Shown in pieces: positions 23,173 to 31,491 of a stretch of DNA of 64,000 bases. This stretch comes from Sphaerimonospora sp050942215 (lineage in GTDB: Bacteria > Actinomycetota > Actinomycetes > Streptosporangiales > Streptosporangiaceae), in contig NZ_CP192056.1 of NCBI RefSeq assembly GCF_050942215.1, positions 806,001 through 870,000 of the forward strand, written 5' to 3'. A program made the translations under genes and the position numbers. The notes beneath the pieces are model-generated. The model did no database searches. It was not told the origin of the DNA and saw only the letters and a program-made list of their open reading frames with translations. Position 1 is the stretch's first letter; every line of letters starts with the position of its first letter.

Positions 23173-24008
23173 GTCGTTCCGCCGTGCTGGTGGACGCCGA
23201 TTGGGTTGAGGCCAACCTCGACACGCCCGGTGTCGTGCTCGTCGAGGTCGACGAGGACACCAGCGCCTATGACAAGGGCCACATCCGCGGTGCCGTGAAG
23301 ATCGACTGGAGGGACGACCTCCAGGACCCGGTCCGCCGTGACTTCGTCGACAAGGCGGGCTTCGAGGCCCTGCTGTCGGCCCGCGGCATCGCCAACGACG
23401 ACACCGTGGTCCTCTACGGTGGCAACAACAACTGGTTCGCCGCCTACGCGTACTGGTACTTCAAGCTTTACGGCCACGAGAACGTGAAGCTGCTCGACGG
23501 CGGCCGCAAGAAGTGGGAGCTCGACTCCCGCGAGCTGGTCACCGACGTGGTCGAGCGGCCGGCCACGACCTACCGGGCCACGGAGCAGAACCTCTCGCTC
23601 CGCGCGTTCCGCGACGACGTCGTCGCCGCGATCGGCACCCTGAACCTGGTCGACGTTCGCTCGCCCGACGAGTTCACCGGCAAGCTGCTCGCCCCGGCCC
23701 ACGTTCCGCAGGAGGCCGCGCAGCGGGGCGGCCACGTGCCCACCGCCCGGAACATCCCGTGGTCGAAGGCGGCCAACGACGACGGCACGTTCCGCTCGAA
23801 CGAGGAGCTCAAGGAGCTCTACGCGGGGGCCGGCGTCGACTTCGGCAAGGACACCATCGCGTACTGCCGTATCGGCGAGCGTTCCGCGCACACCTGGTTC
23901 GTGCTGCACGAGCTGCTCGAGCAGCCCAACGTGAAGAACTACGACGGATCGTGGACCGAGTACGGCTCGCTCGTGGGCGTGCCGATCGAGCTTGGGGAGG
24001 CCCGCTGA
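23169..24008 (+). CDS. sseA: Thiosulfate sulfurtransferase (rhodanese)
   Basis: Two rhodanese domains make up 279 aa. The first lacks a Cys (GGNNNWFAAYAYWYF loop); the second carries the active loop AYCRIGERSAHTWF with Cys233. Other signatures are GHIRGAVKIDWRDDLQDPVR and LVDVRSPDEFTGKL. It transfers sulfur from thiosulfate to cyanide or thiol acceptors, and in actinomycetes belongs to the CysA/SseA group co-transcribed with DUF1416 (SseC). ATGA overlaps with both neighbours indicate tight translational coupling in a DUF4395-sseA-DUF1416 operon. Confidence 0.94.
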   Translation: MSRSAVLVDADWVEANLDTPGVVLVEVDEDTSAYDKGHIRGAVKIDWRDDLQDPVRRDFVDKAGFEALLSARGIANDDTVVLYGGNNNWFAAYAYWYFKLYGHENVKLLDGGRKKWELDSRELVTDVVERPATTYRATEQNLSLRAFRDDVVAAIGTLNLVDVRSPDEFTGKLLAPAHVPQEAAQRGGHVPTARNIPWSKAANDDGTFRSNEELKELYAGAGVDFGKDTIAYCRIGERSAHTWFVLHELLEQPNVKNYDGSWTEYGSLVGVPIELGEAR

Positions 24009-24307
24009 TGACAACGCAGGGTTGCGCCGCCCCGGAGCAGACCGTCGCGCTGCCCGCCGGGATCGACCTGTCCACTCAGGCCGTCATCCAGGGGGTCGTC
24101 TCCGGCCCCGGTACGGCCTACGCACGGCTGCTCGACGACTCCGGTGAGTTCACCGGTGAGGTCGTGGTCTCCGACGAGGGCATTTTCCGTTTCTTCGCCG
24201 CCCCGGGCCAGTGGACGGTCCGGATAATCGCGGGCGGCGGCGTCACGAAGGACGTGTCGGTCGAGGCCAGGCTCGGCGAGGTCGCCCAGCTCGCGGTCAC
24301 CGTCTGA
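24008..24307 (+). CDS. sseC: DUF1416 (SseC) protein
   Basis: The 99-aa protein matches SseC/DUF1416: MTTQGCAAPEQTVALPAGID, then an Ig-like beta domain (AVIQGVVSGPGTAYARLLDD, FRFFAAPGQWTVRII). It is always adjacent to cysA/sseA-type sulfurtransferases in actinobacteria; the conserved N-terminal GCAAP Cys could be a sulfur acceptor, which is inference. Its ATG overlaps the sseA TGA (TGATG). A strong hairpin follows the stop and closes the operon. Confidence 0.92.
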   Translation: MTTQGCAAPEQTVALPAGIDLSTQAVIQGVVSGPGTAYARLLDDSGEFTGEVVVSDEGIFRFFAAPGQWTVRIIAGGGVTKDVSVEARLGEVAQLAVTV

Positions 24308-24330
24308 TTGTCTTTCCGCGCATCCACCGC

Positions 24331-24370
24331 CGAAGGCCGGTACGTTCCCCCGTGAACGCACCGGCCTTCG
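24331..24370. terminator. Terminator hairpin after the sulfur operon
   Basis: CGAAGGCCGGT and ACCGGCCTTCG form a perfect 11-bp stem around an 18-base loop, 23 bp after the DUF1416 stop. Confidence 0.7.
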
Positions 24371-24454
24371 CGCTGTGCGGGGGGCCGTACGGGTGAGGCT
24401 CCGGGGTCTGGTCCGCCCGTCCCACGACGAGCAAGCACCACGGCCTCGCCGGGG

Positions 24455-24700
24455 TCACGCCCTCGCCCCCTCGAAGTGCCGACGCTGGTCGTCCACCAGG
24501 ATGGTCTCGACACTGCGGTCAGCGGCACCCGCCTGGAGCAACGCGGGAATCACCTCCGTGGACATGAGGCGGTAGCTCCATTTCTCACCCGGTCGGGGGT
24601 GTTCCTCCACCGAGACGAAGTCCATGAAGCAAGACGCATCATGTGAGATGACGATGCTCTCCATGTAGCCACGGCGTACGAGACCGTCTGTATGCCGGTC
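24455..24700 (-). pseudogene. Phosphotriesterase-family lactonase/hydrolase, C-terminal relic
   Basis: About 80 residues on the minus strand match the end of PTE-family enzymes: LVRRGYMESIVISHDASCFM (the conserved SHDA metal-site segment), then WSYRLMSTEVIPALLQAGAA and VETILVDDQRRHFEGA. The N-terminal two thirds are absent. Upstream of about 24700 the frame is open but not family-like, and no start or RBS is seen. Next to an intact hydrolase and ThDP gene it may be left over from a larger catabolic cluster. Confidence 0.65.
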
Positions 24701-24885
24701 ATGCCTGTCCGTTCCGCGCTGGAGCGTCGGTCGCGTTGTGTCACCGGTGTTCGGCGGCTTCGGCCGCTGCGCCGGGAGGAAGCTCCGGTCCGTTGCGCAA
24801 CCCGCCGGTCGCGGGTTTCGCGTGCGGTCCTCGCTCCCTCCCGCTCCGCTCCCTACCTCCGGATATCGGTCACCTGACCGGCGTT

Positions 24886-25653
24886 CTAAGCGAGGAAGTC
24901 GAGGACACGCGGGATGACGGTGTCCGGGGCTTCGAGGCATGGACTGTGGCCCGTGGTCTTGATGCGCCAGAGCTCGGCGTTCGGAATCGCCTCGAACATC
25001 TCGTCCGACCAGGCCGGCGGGCGGGCCTGGTCCTGGGTCCCGGAGATGACGAGCGTCCGCGCGGTGATCAGAGGCAGCAGGTCGAGCGCGCTCTCTCGCT
25101 GGACGACGCCCCGTGCGGCATGAGCGATCCTGGGGGAGAGCTCGCCGATGCGCTTGGTCCACGTCTCGTGAATGTCGGAGCGAGCCGGGTCGTTGAGAAC
25201 GGTTGCCGCGAACAGGATGCTCTTGACGAAGTCGACGAGCTCCGGGGTGAATCCCTCCCGCTCGAACCTGTCGACGAACGCCCCGAACAGGTCGACGTTC
25301 TCGTCGGTCTCGGCTCTCGCCGACGAGCCCATCAGCACCAGCCTGCCGACCAGATCGGGTCGGCGAGCCGCGATGCGGACTGCGACGTCGCCGCCCATCG
25401 ACTGCCCGACCATCGACAGGGAGGTGAGACCGAGCCGGTCGATCAGGGCCAGCACGTCGTCGGTGCACTGGTCCATGGTCACGGTCGCGTCGACTTCGTC
25501 AAGGCGGCCGGCCTGTCCGAGGAACTCCGGTGCTATGAACCGGAAGCGCCCGGCTCCCGCGGCGACAAGGCCGTCGAAGGCGCGTGGATCGAGGAACAGG
25601 GAGTGCAGGCAGAGCACCGGGCTCAGATGCGTTTCACCGGTGTCGATGGTCAT
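24886..25653 (-). CDS. Alpha/beta-hydrolase, enol-lactonase-like
   Basis: The 255-aa protein shows the alpha/beta-hydrolase order: LCLHSLFLDPRAFDGL (HS oxyanion region), the nucleophile elbow MVGQSMGGDVAV (Ser near residue 84), the acid ISGTQDQARPPAWS (Asp) and the His in IKTTGHSPCLEAP. The shape and length are those of 3-oxoadipate enol-lactonase and related catabolic hydrolases; the substrate cannot be told. It is divergent from the ThDP-enzyme gene, and the 168-bp gap between them holds the operator described separately. Probably one regulon controlled by the IclR protein. Confidence 0.88.
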   Translation of the reverse strand: MTIDTGETHLSPVLCLHSLFLDPRAFDGLVAAGAGRFRFIAPEFLGQAGRLDEVDATVTMDQCTDDVLALIDRLGLTSLSMVGQSMGGDVAVRIAARRPDLVGRLVLMGSSARAETDENVDLFGAFVDRFEREGFTPELVDFVKSILFAATVLNDPARSDIHETWTKRIGELSPRIAHAARGVVQRESALDLLPLITARTLVISGTQDQARPPAWSDEMFEAIPNAELWRIKTTGHSPCLEAPDTVIPRVLDFLA

Positions 25654-25717
25654 GGGAACTCCAGATCTTCGGTGGTGGGAGGCCGTTGGGGCGGGGGCGG
25701 AGTGCGCTCACCACTCG

Positions 25718-25821
25718 ACGGTAGGAGTCACGTCCTCGGCATGTCAATAACCGCATCTGGTTTCAGATAATGAAAAATTCGATAGTTGACATACGATTCA
25801 CAGTTTGAAACATTGCGGAAC
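25718..25821. promoter_or_regulatory. Divergent promoter and candidate IclR operator
   Basis: For the ThDP gene, TTGACA (25786-25791) is 17 bp from AACATT, putting the start point next to the ATG at 25822, so that mRNA may be leaderless. For the hydrolase, TTGACA (25747-25742, minus) is 18 bp from TACCGT (25723-25718). Between them lies a perfect palindrome TTTCA-GATAA-TGAAA (25761-25775), and a further TGAAAC at 25806-25811. The size fits an IclR-type operator; binding is inferred. Confidence 0.55.
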
Positions 25822-27570
25822 ATGACCACTGTCGCCGACGTCATAGCAAGCACACTGGCCCGCCACGGAGTCGAGACGATCCTGGGCCAGAGCAACCCGA
25901 CCGAGTTGATGCTCGCCGCCGAACGCATCGGAATCCGCCAGATCCTCTACCGGACGGAGAACGCCGGCGGCGCGATGGCCGACGGCTTCGCTCGGATCTC
26001 CGGCCGGATCGGGGTGGTGGCGGCCCAGAACGGCCCTGCCGCGACCCTGCTCGTCGCCCCGATGGGAGAGGCGCTCAAGGCGTCGATACCGATGCTCGTG
26101 CTGGTGCAGGAGGTGCCGTCAGGCAGCCGGGACCGCAACGCTTTCCAGGAGCTGGACCACTTCGCGCTGTTCGCGAGCGTCTCGAAGTGGACGCGGCGCA
26201 TCGACGATCCCACTCGGGTGGAGGACACGATCGACCACGCGGTCACGATGGCGAACAGCGGACGGCCCGGGCCGGTCGTGCTGCTCGTCCCCCGGGACGT
26301 CCTCGGAAAGCCCGCCGTGTCCGGACGATTCGCGCGCACCGCGGATCTCGGGGCCTTCCCTCTCGACCGCCCCCGGCCGTCCGCCGCTGCGGTGTCGCGG
26401 GCGGCACAACTCATCGCCACGGCCCGGTCTCCTCTGGTCGTCGCTGGCGGCGGAGTGCACGGTTCGGGTGCGGTGGCCGAACTGGCCGCGCTGCAGGAGA
26501 TCGCCCATCTCCCCGTGGTCACGACGAATATGGGCAAGGGTGCCGTGGACGAATCGGGTCCGCTGTCACTGGGGGTCGCCGCCAATGTCACCGGCGAGCG
26601 CGGACCCGCCCACTTCCACCTCCCCCTGATCGCCGGAGCCGATGTCGTTCTGCTGGTCGGTACCCGCACGAACGAGAACGGCACCGAGGGCTGGACGCTG
26701 ACATCCCCCGACGCCACCTACATCCACGTCGATGTCGACCCTCTCGAGGTGGGGCGGAACTACGAGTCGATACGCCTGCTCGGTGATGCCAGGGCCGCGC
26801 TCGGGGACCTCACGGCTGCCCTGGCGGCGACCGATCTCACGCTCCGCGTCGCTCAGTCGGAGGGGCTCAGAGCCGCCATCGCCGCCGGCCGTCAGCGGCA
26901 CTTCGAGGCCGTCACCCCGCTGTTGGAGTCCGATGAGACCCCCATCGCCCCGGAGCGCCTTTTCGCCGAGCTCAACCGGCTCCTGGAGCCCGACGACATC
27001 GTGGTCGCCGACGCCAGCTACTCCTCGTTCTGGGTCGCCGGTCACCTCCTGGCCAAGCGGCCCGGCCAGCGCTTCGTCATGCCACGAGGTCTGGCCGGTC
27101 TCGGTTGGGGACTGCCTCTGGCCCTGGGAGCGAAAATCGCCGCGCCCGAGCGACGTGTCATCGCGGTCGTCGGCGACGGCGGCTTCGCACACGTCTGGTC
27201 CGAGCTGGAAACCGCTGTGCGAGAACGCCTTCCGGTGACCGTCGTGGTGCTCAACAACTCGGTACTGGGAGCCCAGAGGCATGTCGAGAACGCCGTGTTC
27301 GGCGAGACGACCACCGGTGTGGAGCTCGATCCCGTGGACCATGCCGCCGTCGCGACCGCCGTGGGAGCCGCCGGGATCATGGTGGATCACCCGGACGCCA
27401 TCGCTCCCGCACTTCGGAAGGCACTGGTCTCCGGCCACACCACGGTCATCGACGTGATCGTCGACCCCGACGCCTATCCGCCCGTACGGGCCTTCGACCC
27501 GTTCACCGACCGGCTCAACGCCCCGCTTCATCGGGCCACGCGTGCCTTGCAGGCTGATAATTTCAAATAG
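25822..27570 (+). CDS. Thiamine-diphosphate enzyme, acetolactate synthase-like
   Basis: The 582-aa protein has the three-domain layout. In the PYR domain RTENAGGAMADGFARISGRI carries the catalytic Glu near residue 51. The central domain has VVAGGGVHGSGAVAELAAL. The PP domain has the ThDP-Mg motif VVGDGGFAHVWSELETAVRE ... VVLNNS. AAQNGPAATLLVAP is typical of acetolactate synthase/glyoxylate carboligase-like members rather than biosynthetic IlvB; no small subunit is nearby. Together with the hydrolase and IclR it suggests aromatic or keto-acid catabolism. ATG 25822 was chosen over a TTG 12 codons upstream that is itself the -35 box. Confidence 0.88.
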   Translation: MTTVADVIASTLARHGVETILGQSNPTELMLAAERIGIRQILYRTENAGGAMADGFARISGRIGVVAAQNGPAATLLVAPMGEALKASIPMLVLVQEVPSGSRDRNAFQELDHFALFASVSKWTRRIDDPTRVEDTIDHAVTMANSGRPGPVVLLVPRDVLGKPAVSGRFARTADLGAFPLDRPRPSAAAVSRAAQLIATARSPLVVAGGGVHGSGAVAELAALQEIAHLPVVTTNMGKGAVDESGPLSLGVAANVTGERGPAHFHLPLIAGADVVLLVGTRTNENGTEGWTLTSPDATYIHVDVDPLEVGRNYESIRLLGDARAALGDLTAALAATDLTLRVAQSEGLRAAIAAGRQRHFEAVTPLLESDETPIAPERLFAELNRLLEPDDIVVADASYSSFWVAGHLLAKRPGQRFVMPRGLAGLGWGLPLALGAKIAAPERRVIAVVGDGGFAHVWSELETAVRERLPVTVVVLNNSVLGAQRHVENAVFGETTTGVELDPVDHAAVATAVGAAGIMVDHPDAIAPALRKALVSGHTTVIDVIVDPDAYPPVRAFDPFTDRLNAPLHRATRALQADNFK

Positions 27571-28349
27571 TGCACAGTTCGTCAGCCAAGTCCACGCAGC
27601 AGACCCTGCAGACCGTCGAGCGAGCGCTGAGCTTCCTCGAGTACGTGGCCGCCGCCGAGCCCCCGCCGACGGTGAAACAGGTCTCCGCCGGCCTCGGCTT
27701 GAACATCACGACCTGCTACCACCTGATGCGGACTCTGGTCGCACGTGGCTACATCGAGCGCCGAGCCGACGCCACACTCCGGCTCGGTGCCGGCGTAGGC
27801 GCCCTGTTCCGGACCTACCAGCGCAGTTTCAAGGTCAACGACAAGCTCGCGAGCATCGTCGGCGAGCTTGCCGAGACGACTGCAGAAACCTCGTTCCTGT
27901 CGACTCTCGACGACAAGAACCTGATCTTGAAAGTTCTGGTCGAAGGGTCGCAACCGCTCCGCGCGAGCGGCCTCTACGTCGGCCTCACGGGCAACGAGCC
28001 ACACCGTGCATCGGGCAAGGCCGTGCTCGCCCACCTCGATGCCGCGCTGCGGGACGAGATCGTCGCACGCAACCTCACGGGCATGGCCCCGTCCGCCCAG
28101 CGGCGGTTTCGCACGGCCCTGCTGCAGGAATTCGAAGAGGTCAGGGCGAGGGGATGGGCCGCGGACGTCGACTCCAGCCCCGGCGTCACCGCGATCGGCT
28201 CCCCGTTCTTCGCACATGACGGTTCCGTCGCCGGCGCCGTCGGAATCGTCGCACCGACATCGCGGTTCGGCGAAGCCCAGGACAAGATGGTCGGCACAGT
28301 GCTCGACGCGGCGAACAAGGCGACGTCGGTCCTCGGTCTCGCACCCTGA
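27570..28349 (+). CDS. IclR-family transcriptional regulator
   Basis: The 259-aa protein has an N-terminal winged HTH (LSFLEYVAAAEPPPTVKQVS, LGLNITTCYHLMRTLVARGY) and a C-terminal IclR effector domain (ETSFLSTLDDKNLILKVLVE, then PHRASGKAVLAHL and DVDSSPGVTAIGSPFFAHDG). Its GTG overlaps the last base of the ThDP gene stop, so it is co-expressed with it. It most likely controls the divergent hydrolase/ThDP promoters. The ligand is unknown. Confidence 0.92.
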   Translation: MHSSSAKSTQQTLQTVERALSFLEYVAAAEPPPTVKQVSAGLGLNITTCYHLMRTLVARGYIERRADATLRLGAGVGALFRTYQRSFKVNDKLASIVGELAETTAETSFLSTLDDKNLILKVLVEGSQPLRASGLYVGLTGNEPHRASGKAVLAHLDAALRDEIVARNLTGMAPSAQRRFRTALLQEFEEVRARGWAADVDSSPGVTAIGSPFFAHDGSVAGAVGIVAPTSRFGEAQDKMVGTVLDAANKATSVLGLAP

Positions 28350-28484
28350 GGCCGCATGCCGCATCCCCGTGCGTGGCCGAGCCGATGCGCTGGCAGGAGG
28401 GGACGACCGCCGTGCGGACCGCCGGCCGCATCGGGGGTTATCAGGTCGTGACGTCGCCGACGGGGGCGGGAGCGAGCCGATAAC

Positions 28485-29783
28485 ATGCGGCAGGTGTCTG
28501 GAACGTCCGCGATCGCCGCTTCCCACCAGGCCGCCGGTTCCGAGAAGCCGACCTGGATGCTGTCGCCGTACGCGCTGCCGTTGCACGCCTTCGGAATCGC
28601 GGCTAAGTGCGCGCTGCCGCTGATCATCTGGTTCTCGCTGGGGCGTCTCGTGCGGTGGGCGCTGCTCCTGCTGGCCGCGACGCTCTCGCACGGGTCGTGG
28701 TACCAGGCCCGACTGGTCGTGGTGGTGTTCCTGTTCACGCTCGTCGTGATGACGTCGCTGGCCACGACGGCCGGAATGCTGTACGTCATCCGGGACGCCC
28801 TCATGGAGACCAGGGCACGCCGGGAGGCGGGTGAGGGCAGGGAGAGCCTGTTCGGCGCGCTCAACCGCACCGCCCTCGTCTTCGCCGGCATCTATCTCAC
28901 CTGGGGCTTCGTCACCCAGGACATCCGTGACTTCATGGAGATCGACCTGCGGCGGCAGCCGGATCGCATCCTGGTCGACGCCTTCGCCGGCGAGGACAGC
29001 GGCGTGATGGCCGGGCTCATCGGGCTGGATGCGAAGATCTCCCTGGCGACCATGGCGGTCGCCTACGTGATCAAGACGTTCTTCGGGCGGCGGCACGAGG
29101 CCGGCGCCGGGCGCTTCTCCGGGATCCTGGCCACCTTCGGCGAACTCGCCTTCGTGTTCTACGGGATCAACGCGCTGTACACGGCCGTGGGGGCCCGCTC
29201 CGACTGGCTGGGCGGCCGGGTCGTGGTCACGGCATGGCACGACTGGACGGATCAGGCCAAGGCGGGCGTTCCGGGCTGGGAGCAGGTCACGGGCTTCATC
29301 GGCGCCGTCTGGCCGTACGTCGTCGACGCGCTCGTCGTTCCGCTCGCCTGGCTGACGGTCGGCATCCTGGTCTACGGCGCGTACGCGGAGGACACCCGGA
29401 CCACGATCAGAGGCACCCGGCTGGAACGGGCGACGGTGCACGTCGAACGGACGCACAGGTGGACGCGGCTCGCGCTCGTCAAGCTGAGCGCCGGATGGAC
29501 GGAGCGTTGGATCCCGCTGCTCAACTCGCTGCGGCTGACCGTGAGCGGCGGAGCCCCGCTCTTCGGGCTGTTCGCCCTGTGCTACGTGGGGCTGCGAGTG
29601 GGCGGAGACTATCTCGGGCGGGCGGGCCGCTATCTCGTGGCGTTCGACGAGCCGTACATCTGGTTCATGACCTATGTGCCCGTCGGCTTCGTCGTCGATC
29701 TCCTGGTGACCACGCTGAGCATGTGTCTCATCGCGGCCACCTTCGACCTGGCCGCGAGCAGGCGGCGTCGCGGCCTCCGGTAG
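28485..29783 (+). CDS. Multi-pass membrane protein of unknown function
   Basis: The 432-aa protein has about seven to eight hydrophobic helices (CALPLIIWFSLGRLVRWALL, LVVVVFLFTLVVMTSLATTA, TALVFAGIYLTWGFVTQDIR, AFVFYGINALYTAVGA, ALVVPLAWLTVGILVYGAYA, PLFGLFALCYVGLRVGGDYL, VGFVVDLLVTTLSMCLIAAT). A cytoplasmic loop with RGTRLERATVHVERTHRWTR separates two halves. I do not recognise a family. It precedes, and points toward, a minus-strand operon of three anchored proteins and the ATPase pair beyond, so a link to that cluster is plausible but unproven. The 135-bp gap before it shows no other gene. Confidence 0.7.
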   Translation: MRQVSGTSAIAASHQAAGSEKPTWMLSPYALPLHAFGIAAKCALPLIIWFSLGRLVRWALLLLAATLSHGSWYQARLVVVVFLFTLVVMTSLATTAGMLYVIRDALMETRARREAGEGRESLFGALNRTALVFAGIYLTWGFVTQDIRDFMEIDLRRQPDRILVDAFAGEDSGVMAGLIGLDAKISLATMAVAYVIKTFFGRRHEAGAGRFSGILATFGELAFVFYGINALYTAVGARSDWLGGRVVVTAWHDWTDQAKAGVPGWEQVTGFIGAVWPYVVDALVVPLAWLTVGILVYGAYAEDTRTTIRGTRLERATVHVERTHRWTRLALVKLSAGWTERWIPLLNSLRLTVSGGAPLFGLFALCYVGLRVGGDYLGRAGRYLVAFDEPYIWFMTYVPVGFVVDLLVTTLSMCLIAATFDLAASRRRRGLR

Positions 29784-29824
29784 TTCCGGAGCGCGGTGGT
29801 TTCGGGGCGCTGCGCTCCGCGGAC

Positions 29825-30808
29825 TCAGCGCAGGAACCGCAGCACGTGGTCCGGCTTCTCCTCCGTTTTCACGGACTCCTTCATCATGTCCTCGACGGAC
29901 TGCCCGGGGACGCTGCGGCTGATGCTGGGGCGCAGCAGGATCTCGACCTGATCGGCGACGGGCGGCGGCACCACGCCGACCAGTTCGAGCCGGTACGGCG
30001 TGCCGACCTTGTTCTCCTCGGTGTCGGCCGGCGTCTCGTTGCTGAGCTCTTCCATGAGCCAGATCCGGCCGGACTCGTCGGTCAGCCGCACCTCTGGAGA
30101 GCCGTGGCGGATGGCGCCCTCGCCGTCGACGGCGGCCCTCGTGACGACGGCCTTCATCCATTGCCGGTCAGAGGTGTCCGGTTTGCCGGTCGGATCGGGG
30201 ATCTTCTCGAGTCTGGCCTGCCACGAAACGTGCTGCCAGGTCGCTGAGCGTCCCGGCTCGACGAGGTGCACCTGGTCGCTCGGGCGGGCGTACGTGTAGA
30301 CCGTGTAGCCGAACCAGGTGGGCACGCCGATGGAGAGGGCCAGGGACAGTGCCGCCCCCACGCCGAGCAGCGCCGTACGCCGGCGGCCTCGCCCGGTCTT
30401 CCCTCCGCCGGAGGAGGGATCCGCGGGAGCGGCGGGTTCCGCGGGTGACGGCCCTGTGAACGGCGACCCGGCCGATGGCGGCTCCGCCGGTGGAGACTCC
30501 GGCGAAGACGGCATGGCGGGGGAGGGCCCGCCGCGCGACGGTAAGGAGGCCAGCGGGGTGGACCTGAGGGCGGGGAACGGCTGGGTGGAGTCCCCCTCGT
30601 GGAGGGGCGGCCAGACCCGGACGTCCTGCGGCGGCCGCAGTGTGCCGGGAATCGGGATCGCCATCACCGCCTGCGGCAGCGGACCGCTGTAGGTGATGTC
30701 GGACGGGTCGTCCGGAATCTCCGTTGGCTGGCTCGGCGGGGGCGCGAACCAGTCGCGCTCACCCGGCGGCTCGTCGGCGGGGGTCCGGTTCGTGTGTGGC
30801 TCGTTCAT
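29825..30808 (-). CDS. Membrane-anchored beta-rich protein with Pro-rich N-terminus (paralogue 3)
   Basis: The first 140 residues are Pro/Ser/Ala-rich and likely cytoplasmic and disordered. A basic GRGRRRTALLGVGA stretch and one membrane helix (ALSLALSIGVPTWFGYTVYT) follow, then a C-terminal domain of about 150 residues with alternating strands (WMKAVVTRAAVDGEGAI, EVRLTDESGRIWLMEELSN, YRLELVGVVPPPVADQVEIL). This domain follows the same strand order as the two genes upstream in the operon, a DUF4352-like Ig fold by eye. Function is unknown. Its ATG overlaps the stop of the preceding gene (30805-30808). Confidence 0.65.
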   Translation of the reverse strand: MNEPHTNRTPADEPPGERDWFAPPPSQPTEIPDDPSDITYSGPLPQAVMAIPIPGTLRPPQDVRVWPPLHEGDSTQPFPALRSTPLASLPSRGGPSPAMPSSPESPPAEPPSAGSPFTGPSPAEPAAPADPSSGGGKTGRGRRRTALLGVGAALSLALSIGVPTWFGYTVYTYARPSDQVHLVEPGRSATWQHVSWQARLEKIPDPTGKPDTSDRQWMKAVVTRAAVDGEGAIRHGSPEVRLTDESGRIWLMEELSNETPADTEENKVGTPYRLELVGVVPPPVADQVEILLRPSISRSVPGQSVEDMMKESVKTEEKPDHVLRFLR

Positions 30809-31491
30809 CGCTTGTTGCTCACCAGGGAGTGGTAGTCCTCCGCCTGTGCGATGAACCGGCGGGCGGTCTCACCGGACAGGCCCAGGTCGATCTCGGCTTC
30901 GGGGGCGGAGTAGTCGGTGATGAACCCGGTCGGGGGCGCGATGACGAGGCGGGCGCCGGACACGGCGTCCTTGGGCACCTCGAAGACCAGGACTCCGCTC
31001 GACCAGAACCCGGGCTGATAGTGCCTGTTGAACGCGGTGAGGCTCTGGTTCACCTTGTCCGTCGTCTGATAGCGGCGGCCGTCCCTGGTGAGCAGCACGA
31101 CATTGGGGCCGGGGCTCAGCCGCATCGGCTCATGGGCGGTGGTGATCGAGATGTCGGCCACGAGGAACAGGTTGCTGGTGCCCACCTTGGTCACCTGATC
31201 ACCGTAGTCGGTGGTGTCGACCGCGAGGGCGGCGGTCATCGAACTCACCCGGACGCTGAACCGGTGGGTGTCCACCACCTCGCCGATCCGTCCGTTGACG
31301 GTGATGAGCGAGGAGCGCTGTTCGGCCGACAGGGCGAAGGTCTGCGCGTAGACGGCGGCGGCGGCGAGCGCGACACCGACCACGGCGGCGGCGACACGCG
31401 CGCCGAGCCTCCGCTTCCCCGGCGGCCGACGGTGCGTCTCGGCGGAGTGACGGGCCGGGCGGGAGGTCTCGGGCTGCGTGACGGCCATCAT
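30805..31491 (-). CDS. Membrane-anchored beta-rich protein (paralogue 2)
   Basis: The 228-aa protein has a short basic cytoplasmic tail, one membrane helix (RVAAAVVGVALAAAAVYAQT) and an external domain with the pattern LFLVADISITTAHEP, NVVLLTRDGRRYQTTDKVN and SGVLVFEVPKDAVSGARLVI. The last of these, G-x-L-x-F-E-V-P, resembles the end of DUF4352/TRF2-like domains. It lies in the middle of a three-gene operon with four-base ATGA overlaps on both sides, so the three proteins are probably made in fixed ratio and may form one complex. Confidence 0.65.
   Translation of the reverse strand: MMAVTQPETSRPARHSAETHRRPPGKRRLGARVAAAVVGVALAAAAVYAQTFALSAEQRSSLITVNGRIGEVVDTHRFSVRVSSMTAALAVDTTDYGDQVTKVGTSNLFLVADISITTAHEPMRLSPGPNVVLLTRDGRRYQTTDKVNQSLTAFNRHYQPGFWSSGVLVFEVPKDAVSGARLVIAPPTGFITDYSAPEAEIDLGLSGETARRFIAQAEDYHSLVSNKR

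Noticed and set aside
27582..30161. An 859-codon open frame on the minus strand
   Set aside because: It is the antisense shadow of iclR and the membrane-protein gene in GC-rich DNA; composition is Arg/Gly/Asp-rich with no domain. Similar shadows at 34645-37410 and 55706-58225 were rejected for the same reason.
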